From positions 1,798,001 to 1,862,000 of the forward strand of contig NZ_OZ244657.1 in NCBI RefSeq assembly GCF_965218685.1: 64,000 nt of DNA, written 5' to 3'. The stretch's first letter is position 1. Every line of letters starts with the position of its first letter. Of the stretch, positions 60,163 through 64,000 are shown piece after piece. This DNA comes from Thalassobius sp965218685 (GTDB taxonomy: Bacteria; Pseudomonadota; Alphaproteobacteria; Rhodobacterales; Rhodobacteraceae). The notes beneath the pieces were generated by a model. The model did no database searches. It was not told where the DNA came from and saw only the letters and a program-made list of their open reading frames with translations. A program made the position numbers and the translations under genes.

Positions 60163-60567
60163 TCATCCAGAGCCCCCCGCTTCGAGCTCGGATCGTGTTA
60201 GGATGCCATCGGCATTCTGGTCGATCCGACGGAACACGGGGGCCGGTTTATTGACGAATTCGCTCTGACTGATCCGCCCGTCACTGTTTTCGTCGAGATA
60301 AGCAATCTCTGCCAATTGTGTCCTGACGCGGCGGGCGGCCCAGCGAGGAAAGTCGTCTTCGCTCAGGTATCCATCGCCGTTACGGTCGATCTGTGGCCAA
60401 CGCGCGGCCTGGACAGTGCGGAACTCAGCGCGCGAGATGACACCATCACCGTTTGCGTCGATCTTGTCAAAATTGGCCAGAATCTGCGGGATCGGGTCCT
60501 GCGACTGCGCCAGAGCGGGAAGGGGGGCAGCAGAAAACGCGGTAACGAGCAGAATAGTGCGGAACAT
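60163..60567 (-). CDS. Exported EF-hand calcium-binding protein
   Basis: This 134-residue protein has a signal peptide (residues 1-20, cleavage near ALA-QS). The mature part has four EF-hand loops, DANGDGVISRAEF, DRNGDGYLSEDDF, DENSDGRISQSEF and DQNADGILTRSEL, each with Asp/Asn at the metal positions and Gly at the sixth place. It is probably a periplasmic calcium buffer or calcium-dependent partner. It is the first gene of the cluster and is divergent from the two-component system. Confidence 0.88.
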   Translation of the reverse strand: MFRTILLVTAFSAAPLPALAQSQDPIPQILANFDKIDANGDGVISRAEFRTVQAARWPQIDRNGDGYLSEDDFPRWAARRVRTQLAEIAYLDENSDGRISQSEFVNKPAPVFRRIDQNADGILTRSELEAGGSG

Positions 60568-60798
60568 CGGCCTGTCCTTTAGAAATGCGGCGCAATTGGC
60601 TTGCCAGGCAACAAACGGAGGGTCCGAACCCAGTGCCCCCTGTCGTCGCTTCGACCAAGGGAACTACAGGTGCGAAATTTCAGGGATGTTTCAGAAGTCT
60701 GCCTATATGTGTCAAACCGTGACACGGGCCGACTTTTGCAACATCCTGCAACGACCTGGCGCTGCCCAAGAAGCCGCAACCATGACAAAGTCGATGAC
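60568..60798. promoter_or_regulatory. Divergent promoter region with TTTCAG direct repeat and GTGTCA inverted repeat
   Basis: TTTCAG occurs at 60678-60683 and 60689-60694, spaced exactly 11 bases, one helical turn and typical of an OmpR-type regulator site. GTGTCA (60709-60714) and TGACAC (60720-60725) form a perfect inverted repeat around 5 bases. Both lie between the EF-hand gene and the divergent response regulator. Confidence 0.55.
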
Positions 60799-61506
60799 AT
60801 GAGCGTTAAACCCGACCGAGTAATCGTCGTTGACGACGACGCCGAGCTGCGCGCGCTGCTGCGCCGGTTTCTGTCTACGCATGGCTTCGAGACCCGCGTG
60901 GTGGACGGTGGCGCAGCACTAGACCGGGAATTGTCGCGCAACCCGGCAGATGCCATCGTTCTCGATCTCATGATGTCAGGCGAAGACGGGCTGGCTATAT
61001 GCAGACGCCTGCGCGCGGCGGGTGATATGACGCCGATCGTGATGTTGACGGCACGGGGCGATCCGATCGACCGCATCATCGGACTCGAGTCCGGCGCGGA
61101 CGATTATCTGCCCAAACCATTTGAGCCCCGCGAACTGGTGGCCCGTCTTTCAGCGGTGCTGCGACGCACGCGGGGTCAGGGTGATGTGTCTACGGACGAC
61201 ATCGTCACAGTCGGTTCACTCGAGATCAATCTCTCGACCCGAAAGGTAATGCGCGACGCCGCGGCGCTGAAGCTATCCAGCCGCGAATTCGCGCTGCTCG
61301 CAGCCTTGGTGCGCAGCCGAGGGCGCCCGCTCAGCCGGGCACAACTGATCGACCGCGCGCTTGGGCGCGACGCCGAGGTCACAGACCGCGCGGTGGATGT
61401 GCAGATCGCCCGGCTGCGGCGAGCGATCGGGGACCGGGCCGATGACGCCGAGTTGATCAAGACGGTCTGGGGCGTGGGCTACGTGCTGGTGTCTGACGAT
61501 GTTTGA
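60799..61506 (+). CDS. OmpR-family response regulator
   Basis: This regulator has 235 residues: a receiver domain with the acidic pair VVDDD, phospho-acceptor Asp56 (LDLMMSGEDG) and Lys106 (LPKPFEP), then a winged-helix DNA-binding domain ending in TVWGVGYVLVSDD. The ATG at 60799 is the start that fits the family. Its stop overlaps the kinase start by 8 bases. It is divergent from the exported-enzyme cluster and probably controls it. Confidence 0.9.
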   Translation: MSVKPDRVIVVDDDAELRALLRRFLSTHGFETRVVDGGAALDRELSRNPADAIVLDLMMSGEDGLAICRRLRAAGDMTPIVMLTARGDPIDRIIGLESGADDYLPKPFEPRELVARLSAVLRRTRGQGDVSTDDIVTVGSLEINLSTRKVMRDAAALKLSSREFALLAALVRSRGRPLSRAQLIDRALGRDAEVTDRAVDVQIARLRRAIGDRADDAELIKTVWGVGYVLVSDDV

Positions 61507-62788
61507 CTCACTCCTGAAACAGAACATCGCGGTTCTTGCCGCCACAATCCTTGGCGCGCTCCTGGTCTCACTTGTGCTGATCGCGGGCCTTGTCCTGCGC
61601 CCACATATCGAACGGTCGGCTGCGGACACGGCACAGATGATCCGAAGTCTGGAGCTGTCCTTTCGGCAGATGGACCCGTTCCAGCAGATCCACTTTGCAG
61701 AAGCCCTGAGTGCAGGCGACGCGCCGGATGTCGTGGTTTCCGAGACCGCGCCGGAAGACGCGAACAGGCCGCGCAGTTGGTTGTCACGCTACTTCCTGCT
61801 CGTATTGTCGAACCGGCACGGAATTTCGGCGTCCGACGTTGTTGTCGATGCCGAAGGTCGCGTCTGGGTGCGCATGGTCACGGCAGATCAGCCCTATTGG
61901 CTGTCGCTCAGAGCTTTGCCTGCGACCGACCCAATTGCCGGTCTCGTGGCTGCGTCCGTGATCGCCTTGCTTGCCGCTCTTGCCGGGGGCATTGCGCTTC
62001 AACGACGGATTGCCTTGCCGCTTAAGCGCCTAGAGGAAGCTGTGGGTCGCATGTCCAATCCGGCTGACGCCTATGACAGCGAGATCGACCGCCCGCGGGA
62101 AATCGCCGCCGTGTCCCGCGCGCTGACGGACATGTCGAAGCGGCTACAGGCGGCAGAGGCCGACCGGGCGCTGATGCTGGCCGGGGTCAGTCACGACCTG
62201 CGCACACCGCTCACCAAGCTGCGGCTGACCTTGGCGATGCTGAAGAATGCCGATGCCGATCTCGTCACCGGGGCGGAGCGAAACGTTATTCGCATCGAAG
62301 ACATGCTCGGCCAGTTCCTCGAATTCGCCCGCGGGTTTGAGACCGAAGAGACACGGGCGGTTCCGCTGCGGTCGCTTTTGCAGCAGGCCGTCGAGGCCAG
62401 CGCCGAGCCCACGGCCGTCGTGCTCGACGCGCCATCGGACGTGGTGATCCGGGTGAAGGAGGCAGCCCTTCTTCGCGCCCTCGACAACCTTTTGAGCAAT
62501 GCGCTCAGATACGGCAAGCCGCCCGTTGTGCTCGGAGCCCGGATCAGCAACGCCGGGTTCACGATCGACGTACGGGATGCCGGGCCCGGCATCTCCCCGG
62601 AAATGGTGAGCGAACTGCTGCGCCCCTTCACCCGCGGGAATGTCGCGCGCGCCGGAGAGGGAACAGGCCTTGGCCTGGCCATCGTTGAACAGGTCGCCAG
62701 GGTCCATGGCGGAGACGTCACGTTCGAACAGACCGCCGAGATGTTCACCGCCCGCCTTCACCTTCCGCAAGCGGCCGAAGCTTCTTGA
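61499..62788 (+). CDS. Sensor histidine kinase, EnvZ-like
   Basis: This 429-residue membrane kinase has two helices (about 11-34 and 146-166) around a periplasmic sensor of about 110 residues, a HAMP domain, the H box VSHDLRTPLTKLR (His232), an N box (LDNLLSNALRYG), and G boxes (VRDAGPGI and GEGTGLGLAIV). It is adjacent to and overlaps its response regulator. The sensor has no recognisable ligand fold. The position next to an exported-enzyme cluster suggests that it reads an envelope or periplasmic signal. Confidence 0.9.
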   Translation: MFDSLLKQNIAVLAATILGALLVSLVLIAGLVLRPHIERSAADTAQMIRSLELSFRQMDPFQQIHFAEALSAGDAPDVVVSETAPEDANRPRSWLSRYFLLVLSNRHGISASDVVVDAEGRVWVRMVTADQPYWLSLRALPATDPIAGLVAASVIALLAALAGGIALQRRIALPLKRLEEAVGRMSNPADAYDSEIDRPREIAAVSRALTDMSKRLQAAEADRALMLAGVSHDLRTPLTKLRLTLAMLKNADADLVTGAERNVIRIEDMLGQFLEFARGFETEETRAVPLRSLLQQAVEASAEPTAVVLDAPSDVVIRVKEAALLRALDNLLSNALRYGKPPVVLGARISNAGFTIDVRDAGPGISPEMVSELLRPFTRGNVARAGEGTGLGLAIVEQVARVHGGDVTFEQTAEMFTARLHLPQAAEAS

Positions 62789-63164
62789 GAGTAGGCCGCC
62801 TGAAGCTCTTGAACTGCTTGGCATGTCCCTTGATGTACGAATGCAATATCTGGCACCGGAATAGATGGTCCCGTAAAGGGTTGCGACGCTCCGTTGAGCC
62901 CGCAATCGAAAAGCCGCCTTTTGCGCCTCTGACATGATGCCCTGTAAAGACCTGATTAAATGACGGGTTTAGCGACATTGGCTTCAATGCAGCAAAGTAG
63001 TTGCGGCAAGAGCGAACCGATGCCGCATCAGCAATAGCCGCGAAGGCAAATGTTGGGTTTGAGCCCAAACTTCCGGCTTTCTGTAGCGCTGAGAATGTCG
63101 GCTTTTCTGTTATCCAATGAAACTTCCGCTTCATCCCATTCTGCGGCTTTGTTAAGCTTCTGAT
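62789..63164. other. Gene-poor stretch, 376 bases
   Basis: No gene is supported. A short reverse-strand open frame (62745-63194) lacks a ribosome site, overlaps the kinase gene and has an odd composition. Parts such as GGGTTTGAGCCC around 63057 resemble degenerate intergenic DNA seen in other stretches of this segment. It holds the promoter of the SulP gene and marks its border. Confidence 0.5.
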
Positions 63165-64000
63165 ATGAAGCCGAAAATCCTGACAACACTTCAAACTTAT
63201 AACGGACTGATTTTCCGTGCAGATATCCTGGCCGGGATGTCAGTGGCAATGGTCGCGCTCCCTCTCAGCTTGGCAATTGCCATCGCGTCCGGAGCGTCCC
63301 CTGCGCAAGGTCTCGTCACGGCAATCGTCGCGGGTTTCATGATCTCGCTTCTGGGAGGCAGTAAGGTCCAGATCGGTGGACCGACTGGTGCCTTTATCGT
63401 CGTCGTCTACGGCGTTATTGCCGAACACGGATATAACGGGCTGGTTTTGGCGACGTTCATGGCAGGGGTGATCCTGCTGATCGGGGGATTCCTGCGGGCT
63501 GGTCGGCTAATGCGCTTTGTTCCGGAACCCGTCATCAACGGCTTTACCATCGGTATAGCGGTCATCATCGCAACCAGCCAGCTTAAGGACCTTCTCGGCC
63601 TTTCCGTTGACACCGTGCCAGCCGAGTTCTTTGGGAAGGTAGACGCCCTATGGGGTGCGCGAGACAGCATCAATTTCGCGGCACTTTCCATTGGGATCGT
63701 CACGATGATCCTGATCGTCTCATTTCGCAGGCTCGCGCCCAAGTTGCCGGGCCTGATCGTTGCCGTCGCCGTGACTTCTGCCGTTGTTGCAGTGATGGCG
63801 CTGTCCGTGGACACGATCCATTCCCGGTTCGGCGATCTGCCAAACAGCCTTCCGCTTCCTACCTTGCCAGAGGTCAGTCTGGAGAGGGTGTCTGAGTTGC
63901 TGCCAAGCGCCTTCGTCATCGCCTTTCTGGCGGGGATTGAGTCCCTCCTGTCTGCAATGGTGGCGGACAGAATGATACAGGGACATCACAGGCCGAACGC
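63165..64000 (+). CDS. SulP-family anion transporter, 3' end outside window
   Basis: The ATG at 63165 opens a frame that runs off the window edge, giving 278 residues so far. The sequence has many hydrophobic segments and the SulP hallmarks: an early AGMSVAMVALPLSLAIAIASG, then VQIGGPTGAFIVVVYG and FLAGIESLLSAMVADRM near residue 260. SulP proteins carry sulfate, bicarbonate or chloride. The C-terminal STAS domain, if any, would lie to the right. Which anion is carried cannot be told. Confidence 0.9.
   Translation, partial: MKPKILTTLQTYNGLIFRADILAGMSVAMVALPLSLAIAIASGASPAQGLVTAIVAGFMISLLGGSKVQIGGPTGAFIVVVYGVIAEHGYNGLVLATFMAGVILLIGGFLRAGRLMRFVPEPVINGFTIGIAVIIATSQLKDLLGLSVDTVPAEFFGKVDALWGARDSINFAALSIGIVTMILIVSFRRLAPKLPGLIVAVAVTSAVVAVMALSVDTIHSRFGDLPNSLPLPTLPEVSLERVSELLPSAFVIAFLAGIESLLSAMVADRMIQGHHRPN

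Noticed and set aside
62745..63194. Possible 149-codon gene on the reverse strand
   Set aside because: It overlaps both the kinase end and the SulP start, with no ribosome site and no motif.
1..64000. tRNA genes, rRNA genes, CRISPR arrays, insertion sequences, prophage
   Set aside because: Read through by eye on both strands, no T-loop plus acceptor pattern, regular repeat-spacer array, transposase or phage structural gene was found.

Overview
The window looks like chromosomal DNA of a marine-type alphaproteobacterium of the order Rhodobacterales (roseobacter/Paracoccaceae group). The evidence is the gene content and order: irr divergent from fabA, fabB and fabI, rpsA-ihfB, trpF-trpB, a SAM/SAH-type riboswitch in front of metK (a class known essentially from Rhodobacterales), uniformly GC-rich codon use, and short GC-rich intergenic hairpins. 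No rRNA, tRNA, CRISPR array, transposase or integrase was seen.

Region 1 (1-14.2 kb) is metabolic and accessory. It holds the end of a DUF3237 gene and a reverse-strand operon of an ArsR-family repressor, a short ModE-like regulator and modABC (molybdate uptake). A TetA-like MFS exporter follows. Next is a partial protocatechuate/4-hydroxybenzoate cluster (pobA, pcaD, an esterase-like hydrolase, pcaB), then a three-gene operon of haloacid dehalogenase, alpha/beta hydrolase and PLP-dependent dehydratase. An FKBP isomerase, a Cys-rich membrane-associated protein and a GlxA-type AraC regulator close the region.

Region 2 (14.2-44 kb) is mostly housekeeping. It contains irr and the unsaturated fatty acid genes fabA, fabB and fabI, interrupted by a DUF4279 gene. 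It also contains miaB followed by ybeZ(phoH)-ybeY-ybeX-lnt, interrupted by an OmpA-like gene and a lipoprotein gene that share a small Cys/Trp module. Further on are metK with its riboswitch, trmB, aroA, cmk, rpsA with a hairpin-rich leader, ihfB, trpF, trpB, pth, rplY, lldD, trpA and ychF. Two perfect DnaA boxes lie in an interleaved inverted-repeat structure downstream of trpB.

Region 3 (44-55.2 kb) is envelope and transport. It carries yjbF-yjbH exopolysaccharide genes with a possible YjbE-like small protein, an NnrU-like protein, a tripartite tricarboxylate transporter (tctCBA plus an AbrB-type permease), and a divergent TctD/TctE-like two-component system. That system's third gene encodes a periplasmic binding protein that overlaps the kinase gene.

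Region 4 (55.2-64 kb) looks like an accessory segment, with long gene-poor stretches at its edges. Its core is a five-gene reverse-strand cluster in which nearly every product is predicted to lie outside the cytoplasm: an EF-hand protein, a membrane-anchored DJ-1/PfpI protein, a Tat-exported metallo-beta-lactamase-fold hydrolase, a small membrane protein and a Sec-exported haloalkane-dehalogenase-like hydrolase. An OmpR/EnvZ-type two-component system is divergent from it, and the shared promoter region carries operator-like repeats. This is the best candidate in the window for an undescribed system. A SulP-family anion transporter gene runs off the right edge.
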